Source of the DNA: an uncultured Collinsella sp.
GTDB lineage: Bacteria > Actinomycetota > Coriobacteriia > Coriobacteriales > Coriobacteriaceae
Direction of reading: 5' to 3'
DNA: 6,503 bases
Assembly (NCBI GenBank): GCA_937989795.1
Contig: CALKBB010000339.1
Span: forward strand, 1-6,503
How positions within the stretch are numbered: position 1 is the first letter of the stretch; every line of letters begins with the position of its first letter. Shown in pieces: positions 1 to 5,572 of the stretch. A program made the position numbers and the translations under genes. The notes beneath the pieces were generated by a model, which was not told the origin of the DNA, ran no database searches, and worked only from the letters and a program-made list of their open reading frames with translations.

Positions 1-812
1 TACACATCGACGATGGAGTACACGTAATCGGGCGCCTTCATGCGGCCCTCGAGCTTGAGCGATGCGGCGCCGGCGTCATACAGACGGCGAACAAGCTGCG
101 AAGTGTTGGTGTCGCGCGGGCACAGCGCGCGCTCGCGACCGGCAGGGGAGAGCGAGCGGCCGTTCTCGTCGATCAGCTCGTAAGGCAGGCGACAGGGCTG
201 AGCGCACATGCCGCGGTTGGCCGAGCGGCCCGCCATGGCAAAGCTCGACAGCAGGCACAGACCCGAGTAGCAAAAGCAGATGGCGCCGTGGCTAAAGACC
301 TCGAGGTCCACATCGGGCGCGGCGTTGTGAATGGCGGCGATCTCGTCGATGGAGAGCTCGCGCGAGAGAGTCACGCGGTCGGCGCCCTGCTCGCGGCACC
401 AGATAGTTCCGCGGTCGTCGTGGATGTTCGCCTGGGTCGAGATATGCGTCTCGATGCCGGGCATGGTGCGCTTGACTTCAAAGAACAGGCCCCAGTCCTG
501 GATGATAAAGGCGTCGGCGCCCAGCGTGGAGCAGCGATGGATGAGCTGCAGTGCATCGCCCATCTCGGACTGCTTGATGACGATGTTGACCGTGACGTAG
601 ACGCGCGACCCGGCTAGATGCGCGGCGCGGCAGGCTTGCTCAAAGGCCTCGTCGGTAAAGTTGGTGGCCTTGCGGCGGGCGTTAAAGCTGCCCATGCCGC
701 AGTAGATGGCGTCTGCCCCGGCGGCGAGCGCGGCGGCAAAGGGCTCCGGGCCTCCGGCGGGGGCCAAAAGCTCGGGCCTGCGGTTAGTGGTTCGGCTGGC
801 GGTTGCGGTCAT
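1..812 (-). CDS. U32-family protein (peptidase U32 / RlhA-TrhP-like), 3' end outside the window
   Basis: The frame is open for 270 codons from the ATG at 812 and leaves the window without a stop. The start is supported by AAAGGCAGG just upstream. The N-terminus has ELLAPAGGPEPF (residues 14-25) and DAIYCGMGSFNAR (34-46), typical of U32 TIM-barrel proteins. The U32 signature is EVFSHGAICFCYSGLC (171-186). Cysteines lie at 179, 181, 186, 203, 207 and 231. The 179-186-203 spacing (7 and 17 residues) matches that of the Fe-S ligands of UbiU-type U32 proteins, with 231 a possible fourth ligand. Characterised members are mostly not proteases: RlhA and TrhP hydroxylate 23S rRNA and tRNA, and UbiU/UbiV act in oxygen-independent ubiquinone synthesis. 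An Fe-S RNA-modifying enzyme is therefore the better guess, but the exact substrate cannot be assigned. It is divergent from ridA and probably unrelated to the purine genes. Family assignment is firm, function is not. Confidence 0.93.
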   Translation of the reverse strand, partial: MTATASRTTNRRPELLAPAGGPEPFAAALAAGADAIYCGMGSFNARRKATNFTDEAFEQACRAAHLAGSRVYVTVNIVIKQSEMGDALQLIHRCSTLGADAFIIQDWGLFFEVKRTMPGIETHISTQANIHDDRGTIWCREQGADRVTLSRELSIDEIAAIHNAAPDVDLEVFSHGAICFCYSGLCLLSSFAMAGRSANRGMCAQPCRLPYELIDENGRSLSPAGRERALCPRDTNTSQLVRRLYDAGAASLKLEGRMKAPDYVYSIVDV

Positions 813-844
813 ATCCTGCCTTTCAAAATGCTCAGATATTCAAA

Positions 845-850
845 AGTATA
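845..850 (-). promoter_or_regulatory. Possible -10 box of the U32 gene
   Basis: Read on the minus strand this hexamer is TATACT, a 5/6 match to TATAAT. It would place the transcription start roughly 25 nt before the U32 start codon. No good -35 hexamer lies 16-18 nt further upstream, so this is only a candidate. Confidence 0.3.
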
Positions 851-994
851 GTGGCGTCGCTGCGGTGGGCGACGCCCGCAGCCTAAGCAGGACAAAGTCT
901 TCAGCAGCTTGGACTGGCTGCTCCACATGAGAACCGTTCAGCGGTTCGGGGAAACCGTTGGGCGATAAAATATTCTCGTAAACTGATAATAATC

Positions 995-1023
995 TTGCAT
1001 CGCGCGGAAACCTTGAGTACTAT
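995..1023 (+). promoter_or_regulatory. Possible sigma70-type promoter of ridA
   Basis: TTGCAT (995-1000) and TACTAT (1018-1023) are separated by 17 nt. The -10 matches 4/6 of consensus and the -35 only 3/6. The predicted transcription start near 1030 falls right where the long leader hairpin (1032-1079) begins. The AT-rich tract just before it (TGATAATAAT, 984-993) could instead hold the true -10. Confidence 0.3.
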
Positions 1024-1031
1024 CCCAATCA

Positions 1032-1079
1032 AGCGCGGTGTTCAGACCGAATTGTGCCTCCCGGTGCGAACGCCGCGCT
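1032..1079 (+). other. Strong hairpin in the ridA 5' leader
   Basis: AGCGCGGTGTTC (1032-1043) pairs with GAACGCCGCGCT (1068-1079): 12 bp, including one G-U pair. Inside the 24-nt loop ACCG (1046-1049) can pair with CGGT (1062-1065). The structure ends 20 nt before the AAGGAG ribosome binding site of ridA, so it does not hide that site. It may protect the 5' end of the mRNA or be a regulatory leader. It fits no riboswitch class I recognise, and it lacks a T-run that would make it a terminator. Confidence 0.5.
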
Positions 1080-1111
1080 CACGCTCTCTATCTGATCGTA
1101 AGGAGAAAAAC

Positions 1112-1489
1112 ATGAGCAAGACCGTCGTGTCTTCCGATAACGCACCGGCCGCCATCGGCCCGTATTCCCCCGGTATCCAGGCCGGCAACATGGTGTTCCT
1201 GTCCGGCCAGCTGGGCATCGACCCCGCGACCGGCAAGATGCCCGAGGGCGTCGAGGCCCAGGCCAAGCAGTCCCTCGCCAATGTCGAGGCCCTGCTGACC
1301 GCTGCCGGCGCCACCTTTGCCGATGTCGTCAAGACCACGGTCTACCTGGCCGACATCGCCGACTTCGCCGCCGTGAACGAGATCTACGCCTCCAAGTTCG
1401 AGGCCCCGTTTCCCGCGCGCAGCGCCTTCCAGGTTGCCGCCCTTCCGGCTGGCGGTCTGGTCGAGATCGAGGTCGTCGCCGCCCTCTAA
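1112..1489 (+). CDS. ridA: RidA family enamine/imine deaminase
   Basis: The product is a 125-residue protein, the normal length of the RidA (YjgF/YER057c/UK114) family. These are cytosolic homotrimers that hydrolyse reactive enamines and imines, chiefly 2-aminoacrylate released by PLP-dependent dehydratases and lyases, and so protect PLP enzymes. Visible family features are AAIGPYSPGIQAGN near the N-terminus (Tyr18), FLSGQLGIDPATG (29-41), the PFPARSAFQVAALP segment with the substrate-carboxylate-binding Arg103, and VEIEVVA with Glu120. These correspond to Tyr17, Arg105 and Glu120 of enterobacterial RidA; the position of its Cys107 is alanine here. The start at 1112 is chosen over the upstream in-frame ATG at 995 because AAGGAG lies 6 nt before it and the protein then begins like its relatives. 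The gene is single, closed by a strong terminator and convergent with the regulator gene. Confidence 0.96.
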   Translation: MSKTVVSSDNAPAAIGPYSPGIQAGNMVFLSGQLGIDPATGKMPEGVEAQAKQSLANVEALLTAAGATFADVVKTTVYLADIADFAAVNEIYASKFEAPFPARSAFQVAALPAGGLVEIEVVAAL

Positions 1490-1518
1490 GGTGTTGGCAA
1501 CAACTAAACATGACATGC

Positions 1519-1560
1519 AAAAAGACCCTGCAGCGCGTGCGAGCTGCAGGGTCTTTTGTT
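1519..1560. terminator. Bidirectional intrinsic terminator between ridA and the regulator gene
   Basis: AAAAGACCCTGCAGC (1520-1534) pairs perfectly over 15 bp with GCTGCAGGGTCTTTT (1543-1557), with an 8-nt loop. The stem ends in T-rich sequence on the plus strand (TTTTGTT) and, on the minus strand, in the complement of the A-run at 1519-1523. It can therefore stop transcription from ridA and from the converging regulator gene, whose stop codon lies at 1602-1604. Confidence 0.92.
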
Positions 1561-1601
1561 AAGTGACGAATCGCTTGTGGAGCCGCGCTCCATTTTGCTC
1601 G

Positions 1602-2258
1602 TTAGCCCTCCTTGCGAACTTTTTGCAGGTAGCGGTAGACGCTGGGCTCCGAGATGCCCAACGCGGTGGCGGCGCAGGCCACGGCGCCCTTGAGCATGAA
1701 CACCCCGTTGCCGTTGAGGTGGCGAATGACGTCCACGCGGTCGCTTTGACCAAGCGACGTCACATCCAGCCCGCGAGCGCTCAGCAGCTCGGCAATGCTG
1801 CGGTCGATGAGCTCCTGTGTGGACTCCGAAAGGCTTTCGACCTCGATAGGGGCGGGCTCCGTGCGCGTCGGCGCCGCGTCGAAGCACGCCATGAGCTGCT
1901 GTGCCATGGCGTTGATGGAGCGCACGGTCGAGAGGTCGGTGTTGACGCAGAGCATGCCGACGATCTCGTCATTCTCGCGGATAAAGTACGTCGCTGACTC
2001 CAATGTCTTGCCACCGGCACCGCGGCCCTCGTAGCCCGTAATAAACGGCAGGTCGCGATACTTGGCGTCGTGCATGATCTTGAGTGCCAGATCGGTGGCG
2101 GGACCGCCGACCTTGCGGCCGCTCACGATACCGTTGCGGATATCGACGATGGCGTGGTCGGGATCCGAGAAATCGTGCAGGACGATTTCGCTGTTCTTAC
2201 CGAGTACCTGCTCCAGGAAATCGACCATCGGCAAAAAGCGACGTACGGTCTCGTTCAC
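1602..2258 (-). CDS. YheO/DauR-type transcriptional regulator (PAS-like domain + HTH)
   Basis: With a GTG start at 2258 the protein has 218 residues, the usual size of the YheO family. The N-terminal part (about 1-125) looks like the YheO PAS-like sensor domain, with VLHDFSDPDHAIVDIRNG (26-43), SGRKVGGPATDLALK (46-60) and GMLCVNTDL (101-109). A linker rich in Pro and Glu follows (about 129-145). The C-terminal part (about 173-214: DRVDVIRHLNGNGVF, then ALGISEPSVYRYL) is the helix-turn-helix of this family. DauR, a relative, controls a D-arginine catabolic operon, so these proteins generally sense small nitrogenous metabolites. The gene diverges from the nucleobase permease across a 352-bp control region, which makes it the likely regulator of the permease-ssnA-ygfK genes and perhaps of itself. 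The ligand is unknown; a purine or purine breakdown product is a guess from context. Confidence 0.9.
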   Translation of the reverse strand: MNETVRRFLPMVDFLEQVLGKNSEIVLHDFSDPDHAIVDIRNGIVSGRKVGGPATDLALKIMHDAKYRDLPFITGYEGRGAGGKTLESATYFIRENDEIVGMLCVNTDLSTVRSINAMAQQLMACFDAAPTRTEPAPIEVESLSESTQELIDRSIAELLSARGLDVTSLGQSDRVDVIRHLNGNGVFMLKGAVACAATALGISEPSVYRYLQKVRKEG

Positions 2259-2264
2259 GGGCAA

Positions 2265-2270
2265 CTCCTT
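2265..2270 (-). promoter_or_regulatory. Ribosome binding site that fixes the regulator's GTG start
   Basis: On the minus strand this is AAGGAG, 6 nt before the GTG at 2258. Upstream in-frame ATG codons at 2309 and 2399 have no comparable site and would add residues not typical of YheO proteins, so GTG is preferred. Confidence 0.8.
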
Positions 2271-2494
2271 GGGGTGAAATCGGAAATGTTCATAACAATT
2301 TTTTCTCATGGTAACACGCCATTCCTCATCTCGCATATTCGCAGGTACATTGCGTAATACAGACGAACGGTAGGAATTTGGCGGTAAACGGTTGACCAAA
2401 AGAAATGTTAGATGTTATTTTGACCAGACACTTTCCTGACCTGCGGAAATGCGTAATTTCAGCTGAAGAATAGTCTGATAACAAAAAATTATTA

Positions 2495-2523
2495 TTGAGA
2501 ATGAGAATCATCTTTAATACGAT
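2495..2523 (+). promoter_or_regulatory. Probable sigma70-type promoter of the permease gene
   Basis: TTGAGA (2495-2500, 5/6 match to the -35 consensus) and TACGAT (2518-2523, 4/6 match to the -10) are 17 nt apart, the optimal spacing. The predicted start near 2530 would give a leader of about 80 nt. It lies in the AT-rich core of the intergenic region, which supports the call. Confidence 0.5.
2497..2515. promoter_or_regulatory. Fur-box-like element overlapping the permease promoter
   Basis: The sequence begins GAGAATGAGAATCAT and matches 14 of 19 positions of the classic Fur consensus made of GATAAT hexamers. A further ATTATT hexamer directly precedes it. It covers most of the -35 hexamer and the spacer of the proposed promoter, where a repressor would act. 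Fur control of a nucleobase permease would be unexpected, and another regulator may use this site. Confidence 0.35.
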
Positions 2524-2610
2524 GTGTAATGAAGGCACAACCTCAACCCCGCACTGCGTCACAATAGAGCGTTAGATGCGAAAACAACTATTTCGAGGAT
2601 TGGTGGTCAA

Positions 2611-4005
2611 ATGACCCAGGAGACGGTTACGAACGGTACTGAAGCCCTGTTCACTCGCGAAGGCATGCCTCCCGTTAAGGAAATGATCCCGTGTGCCCTT
2701 CAGCACGTACTGGCATCGTTTGCCGGCATCATTACCCCGGCGGTCATCATGGCCGGCGTCTACGGCTTTAATAGCCAGCAGAGTACCGACATCATCCAGG
2801 TCGCGCTCATTCTTTCGGCGATCGATACGGCCCTTCAGGCCTTCGCTCCCTTCCGTCGCATCGGCGGCGGCCTGCCCATCGTCATGGGCGTTTCGTTCGC
2901 GTTCCTGCCGGCCCTGCAGGCCATGGGTGCCTCGGGCTTTAGCTTTGGTGCGCTGCTGGGTGGCGAGATCGTCGGCGGCGCCGTCGCGGTCCTCTTTGGT
3001 CTGGCCTACAGCAAGATCAAGTGGCTGTTCCCGCCCGTCGTGACCGGTACGGTCATCTTCTCCATTGGCGTCTCTCTCTATCCCACGGCTGTCAAGTATA
3101 TGGCCGGCGGTATGGGTACGCCGCTGTGGGGCACCCCGCAGGCCTGGTGCGTCGCTCTTATCACCTTCGCCGTGGTCTTTGCGCTCGCCAACTTTGGCAA
3201 GGGCACGCTCAAGCTGGGATCCGTGTTCTTTGGCATGATCGTTGGCATGATCGTCTCCATCCCCTTTGGCATGATCGACTTCTCCAGCGTCGCCACCGCT
3301 CAGGTCTTCGCCCTTCCCAAGCTCATGCCCTACGCGCTCGAGTTTGATCCCGAGGTCTGCATTACCCTCGCCGTCGTGTTCCCCATGGTTGCCATCCAGG
3401 TTATCGGCGACGTCTCTGCCGCCTGCCTGGGCTCCATCGACCGTATGCCCACCGAGCGCGAGCTCTCCGGCGCTATCGTGTCCCAGGGCCTCACCTCTAT
3501 GGTCGGCGGTCTGCTGGGCGGTCTTCCCACCAGCGCCCTTGGCCAGAACGTGGGCATCATCTGCTCCAACAAGGTCGTCAACAAGTGGGTCTTTGTGATC
3601 ATTGCGGCCGTCTTTGCCATCGCCGGTCTGTTCCCGCAGCTCTCTGCCGTCCTTTCCGCTATCCCGCAGCCCGTCATCGGCGGCGCGACCGTCGGCGTCT
3701 TTGGCACCATCACCATGAACGGCGTGCGCATGTTCACCCGCGAGGGCCTTACGCAGCGCACTACCACCATCGTCGGTACCTCCGTCGTCTTTGGCCTGGG
3801 TATCTGGATGGCCAGCGGTTGCCTTGCCGGCGAGGGTATGCCCGCCTGGGTGTCCACCGTCATCGGCTCCAATGCCGTAACCCCCACCGCCATCATGGCC
3901 ATTGTCCTTAACCTGATCCTTCCGCAGACGCCGGTCGTGGCTCAGCACATCGATGCTGCCAAGGACGCTGCCGTGGATCTGGTCTTGCCCGAGAGCAAGA
4001 AGTAA
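2611..4005 (+). CDS. NCS2-family nucleobase (xanthine/uracil/urate type) permease
   Basis: The 464-residue hydrophobic protein has the size and layout of the NCS2 (NAT) family: 14 membrane segments in a core and a gate domain, importing purines or pyrimidines across the cytoplasmic membrane with a cation. Diagnostic features are the QHVLASFAG motif of TM1 (31-39, His32), FRRIGGGLPIVMGVSFAF (81-98), KWLFPPVVTG (137-146), QVIGD in TM8 (263-267) and the LPTSALGQNVG motif of TM10 (305-315) with Gln312 and Asn313. The E. coli XanQ positions Glu272 and Asp304, needed for transport, are here apparently Gln263 and Gln292. Substrate therefore cannot be read off from known members; a purine is favoured by the ssnA-ygfK neighbours. 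The start at 2611 is preceded by GAGG at 2595-2598. The next gene follows after 195 bp with no intrinsic terminator. Confidence 0.93.
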   Translation: MTQETVTNGTEALFTREGMPPVKEMIPCALQHVLASFAGIITPAVIMAGVYGFNSQQSTDIIQVALILSAIDTALQAFAPFRRIGGGLPIVMGVSFAFLPALQAMGASGFSFGALLGGEIVGGAVAVLFGLAYSKIKWLFPPVVTGTVIFSIGVSLYPTAVKYMAGGMGTPLWGTPQAWCVALITFAVVFALANFGKGTLKLGSVFFGMIVGMIVSIPFGMIDFSSVATAQVFALPKLMPYALEFDPEVCITLAVVFPMVAIQVIGDVSAACLGSIDRMPTERELSGAIVSQGLTSMVGGLLGGLPTSALGQNVGIICSNKVVNKWVFVIIAAVFAIAGLFPQLSAVLSAIPQPVIGGATVGVFGTITMNGVRMFTREGLTQRTTTIVGTSVVFGLGIWMASGCLAGEGMPAWVSTVIGSNAVTPTAIMAIVLNLILPQTPVVAQHIDAAKDAAVDLVLPESKK

Positions 4006-4021
4006 CCAATTCGGTGCTATT

Positions 4022-4053
4022 CGTCGGCGGACGCATCGCCTCGTCCGCCGACG
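4022..4053 (+). other. Post-stop hairpin after the permease gene
   Basis: CGTCGGCGGACG (4022-4033) pairs perfectly with CGTCCGCCGACG (4042-4053) around the 8-nt loop CATCGCCT. It starts 16 nt after the stop codon. No T-run follows, so it is not a typical intrinsic terminator. An mRNA stabiliser, processing site or protein-binding element is more likely. It is matched by a similar hairpin after ssnA. Confidence 0.7.
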
Positions 4054-4056
4054 CCA

Positions 4057-4101
4057 TGCGGCACCAAGCCGCACTTCAAAGGGTTTGTCCCTTTGGTGAA
4101 G
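4057..4101 (+). other. Tandem hairpins in the permease-ssnA gap with a possible tertiary contact
   Basis: TGCGGC (4057-4062) pairs with GCCGCA (4068-4073) around the loop ACCAA. Directly abutting it, CTTC plus AAAGGG (4074-4083) pairs with CCCTTT (4089-4094) and GAAG (4098-4101), leaving a GGT bulge. The first loop ACCAA (4063-4067) is the exact complement of TTGGT (4093-4097) in and beside that bulge, so a pseudoknot or alternative fold is possible. A smaller hairpin, ACGGG/CCCGT (4107-4111 with 4118-4122), follows. Confidence 0.45.
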
Positions 4102-4157
4102 CGTTGACGGGAGAGGGCCCGTTTCCGGTGTAGGCCGGCGCTTCGCACTCCGCCATG

Positions 4158-4183
4158 TCAGAGGTGTCAAACCCCGCCTCTGA
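4158..4183 (+). other. Hairpin just upstream of the ssnA ribosome binding site
   Basis: TCAGAGG (4158-4164) pairs with CCTCTGA (4177-4183), extendable by G-U and A-U pairs on the outside and with a 12-nt loop. It ends 4 nt before the GAAGGGAG of ssnA. It may keep the ribosome binding site exposed or tune translation. Confidence 0.45.
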
Positions 4184-4187
4184 TGTT

Positions 4188-4195
4188 GAAGGGAG
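4188..4195 (+). promoter_or_regulatory. Ribosome binding site that fixes the ssnA start
   Basis: GAAGGGAG lies 5 nt before the ATG at 4201. An in-frame ATG at 4183 lies upstream of this site and inside the hairpin, so it is not the start. Starting at 4201 gives MLLVANGSVF, the usual beginning of SsnA proteins. Confidence 0.8.
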
Positions 4196-4200
4196 CATCC

Positions 4201-5556
4201 ATGCTTCTGGTCGCTAACGGTTCCGTCTTTACCCGCAACGCTCAGACCCCGTTTATTCCAAACGGTGCGGTCGCCATTGACGGAGATACGATCGTCGAAG
4301 TGGGCCCCGAGCGCGAGCTCAAGGCCAAGTACCCGGATGCCGAGTACGTCGATGCCCAGGGCAACCTCATCATGCCCGGACTTATCAACTGCCACACCCA
4401 CATCTACTCGGGTCTGGCCCGCGGCCTTGCCATTAAGGGCTGCAACCCCACCAACTTCCTGGAGAATCTTGAGCAGCAGTGGTGGAAGATCGACGACAAC
4501 CTGACGCTCGACGGCACCAAGGCCAGCGCCTATGCTACGATTTTGGACTCCATCCGTGATGGCGTCACCACGATCTTCGATCACCATGCGAGCTTCTGCG
4601 AGATTCCGGGAAGCCTTTTTACCATTAAGGATGCAGCTCAGGAGCTGGGCATGCGTTCGTGCCTGTGCTACGAGGTTTCCGATCGCCGTGGCCAGGAAAA
4701 ATGCGACCAGGCCATTGCCGAGAACGCCGAATTTGCCCAGTGGGCCGCCAAGGAGCGTCGCGATAACGACAACCACATGATCGCCGCCATGTTTGGCGGA
4801 CATGCTACCTTTACGCTTTCGGACGAGACCATGGACAAGATGGCCGAGGCCAACAACGGCCTGACCGGCTTCCACATCCATGTGTGCGAGGGCATGAATG
4901 ACGTGTGGGACTCCCGCCTCAACCGCGGTGGCATCAGCCCCGTCGAGCGCCTGCTGCAGCACAACCTGCTTGGTCCCGACACCATGCTGGGCCACTGCAT
5001 CCACGTGACGCCTGCCGAGATGGATATCGTCAAGGAGTCCGGCACCTGGCTGGTCAACAACCCCGAATCCAATATGGGCAACGCCGTGGGCTGCGCCCCC
5101 GTGCTCGAGTTCTTCCGCCGCGGCATCCCCGTGTGCATGGGTACCGACGCCTACACCCACGATATGCTCGAGAGCCTTAAGGTCTTCCTGATCATTCAGC
5201 GCCACAACGCTGCCATGCCCAACGTGGGCTGGTGCGAGGCCATGACTATGCTGTTTGAGAACAACGCCAAGATGGCGAGCAAGTACTTCGATCGCAAGCT
5301 TGGTGTGCTCGAGGCCGGCGCTGCCGCCGACGTTATCGTTATGGACTACAAGCCCTTTACGCCGCTGAGCGAGGAGAACATCGACGGCCACATGCTCTTT
5401 GGCATGATGGGCAAAAACTGCCGCACCACCATCATCAACGGCCGCGTCCTGTACAAGGATCGCGAGTTCGTTGGCATTGATGAGGAAAAGATCAACGCGT
5501 GGACCATGGCTGAGTCCAAGAAGCTCTGGAGCACGCTCAACGATCGCGCCTACTAA
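4201..5556 (+). CDS. ssnA: SsnA, putative metal-dependent aminohydrolase/deaminase
   Basis: The product is 451 residues, a typical length for SsnA, a cytosolic amidohydrolase-superfamily protein of the atrazine/guanine-deaminase-like (TRZ/ATZ) branch. An N-terminal beta-sandwich (about 1-58) leads into the TIM barrel at MPGLINCHTHIYSG, with metal ligands His65 and His67. Further expected active-site residues are His227 and Glu230 in FHIHVCEG, His265 in GHCIHV and Asp316 in MGTDAYTHDMLESLK. GMRSCLCYEVSDRRG (150-164) is characteristic of SsnA. The C-terminus returns to the beta-sandwich, with LEAGAAADVIVMDY and TTIINGRVLY. The full catalytic set is present, so the enzyme should be active. In E. 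coli ssnA sits beside ygfK in the uric-acid-inducible gene region; its exact substrate is not settled, and hydrolysis of a C-N bond in a purine breakdown product is inferred. The same gene order here supports the assignment. Confidence 0.95.
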   Translation: MLLVANGSVFTRNAQTPFIPNGAVAIDGDTIVEVGPERELKAKYPDAEYVDAQGNLIMPGLINCHTHIYSGLARGLAIKGCNPTNFLENLEQQWWKIDDNLTLDGTKASAYATILDSIRDGVTTIFDHHASFCEIPGSLFTIKDAAQELGMRSCLCYEVSDRRGQEKCDQAIAENAEFAQWAAKERRDNDNHMIAAMFGGHATFTLSDETMDKMAEANNGLTGFHIHVCEGMNDVWDSRLNRGGISPVERLLQHNLLGPDTMLGHCIHVTPAEMDIVKESGTWLVNNPESNMGNAVGCAPVLEFFRRGIPVCMGTDAYTHDMLESLKVFLIIQRHNAAMPNVGWCEAMTMLFENNAKMASKYFDRKLGVLEAGAAADVIVMDYKPFTPLSEENIDGHMLFGMMGKNCRTTIINGRVLYKDREFVGIDEEKINAWTMAESKKLWSTLNDRAY

Positions 5557-5572
5557 TTCACAAGTAGATTCG

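Larger units (their letters stand above)
813..1111. other. Divergent intergenic region between the U32 gene and ridA
   Basis: No convincing gene is seen in these 299 bases. The region contains several compact inverted repeats: GGCGTCGC/GCGACGCC (853-860 with 869-876, 8-nt loop), AGCAGC/GCTGCT (903-908 with 917-922, 8-nt loop) and GAACCG/CGGTTC (931-936 with 942-947, 5-nt loop). The heptamer AACCGTT occurs at 932-938 and 953-959, 21 bp apart. From about 960 to 1000 the DNA becomes AT-rich, as expected for a promoter. The region must supply the promoters for the U32 gene (leftward) and ridA (rightward). None of the hairpins is followed by a clear T-run. Confidence 0.6.
2259..2610. promoter_or_regulatory. 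Divergent control region of the regulator and the permease
   Basis: This is the least GC-rich part of the window and contains no convincing gene. It should hold promoters in both directions. Besides the promoter and Fur-like element listed separately, it contains AACGGT at 2366-2371 and 2387-2392 (21 bp apart), TTGACCA at 2392-2398 and 2420-2426 (28 bp apart), its reverse complement TGGTCAA at 2604-2610 directly before the permease ATG, and TGCGTAAT at 2351-2358 and 2450-2457. Any of these may be operator half-sites. No confident promoter for the leftward regulator gene was found. No purine riboswitch fold was recognised in the permease leader. Confidence 0.6.

Noticed and set aside
288..617. 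A plus-strand open frame over the U32 gene
   Set aside because: It is antisense to the U32 coding region, which carries unmistakable family motifs.
995..1111. Longer start for ridA at the ATG at 995
   Set aside because: It would add 39 residues foreign to RidA, encoded by the leader hairpin region, while the ATG at 1112 has a strong AAGGAG.
2259..2399. Longer start for the regulator (ATG at 2399 or 2309)
   Set aside because: Neither ATG has a ribosome binding site, the extra residues are encoded by AT-rich intergenic DNA, and the GTG at 2258 has AAGGAG at ideal distance.
2524..2610. Purine riboswitch in the permease leader
   Set aside because: The roughly 80-nt leader shows no three-way junction or conserved loop-loop sequence of purine riboswitches and no terminator or sequestering stem.
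4022..4053. Intrinsic terminator after the permease
   Set aside because: The stem is strong but followed by GC-rich sequence with no T-run, and the same-strand ssnA has no obvious promoter of its own, so read-through is expected.
2572..5391. A 939-codon open frame on the minus strand opposite the permease and ssnA
   Set aside because: It is antisense to two well-recognised genes, spans their intergenic gap, has a His/Gly/Asp-rich low-complexity composition typical of the complement of GC-biased codons, and shows no known domain.
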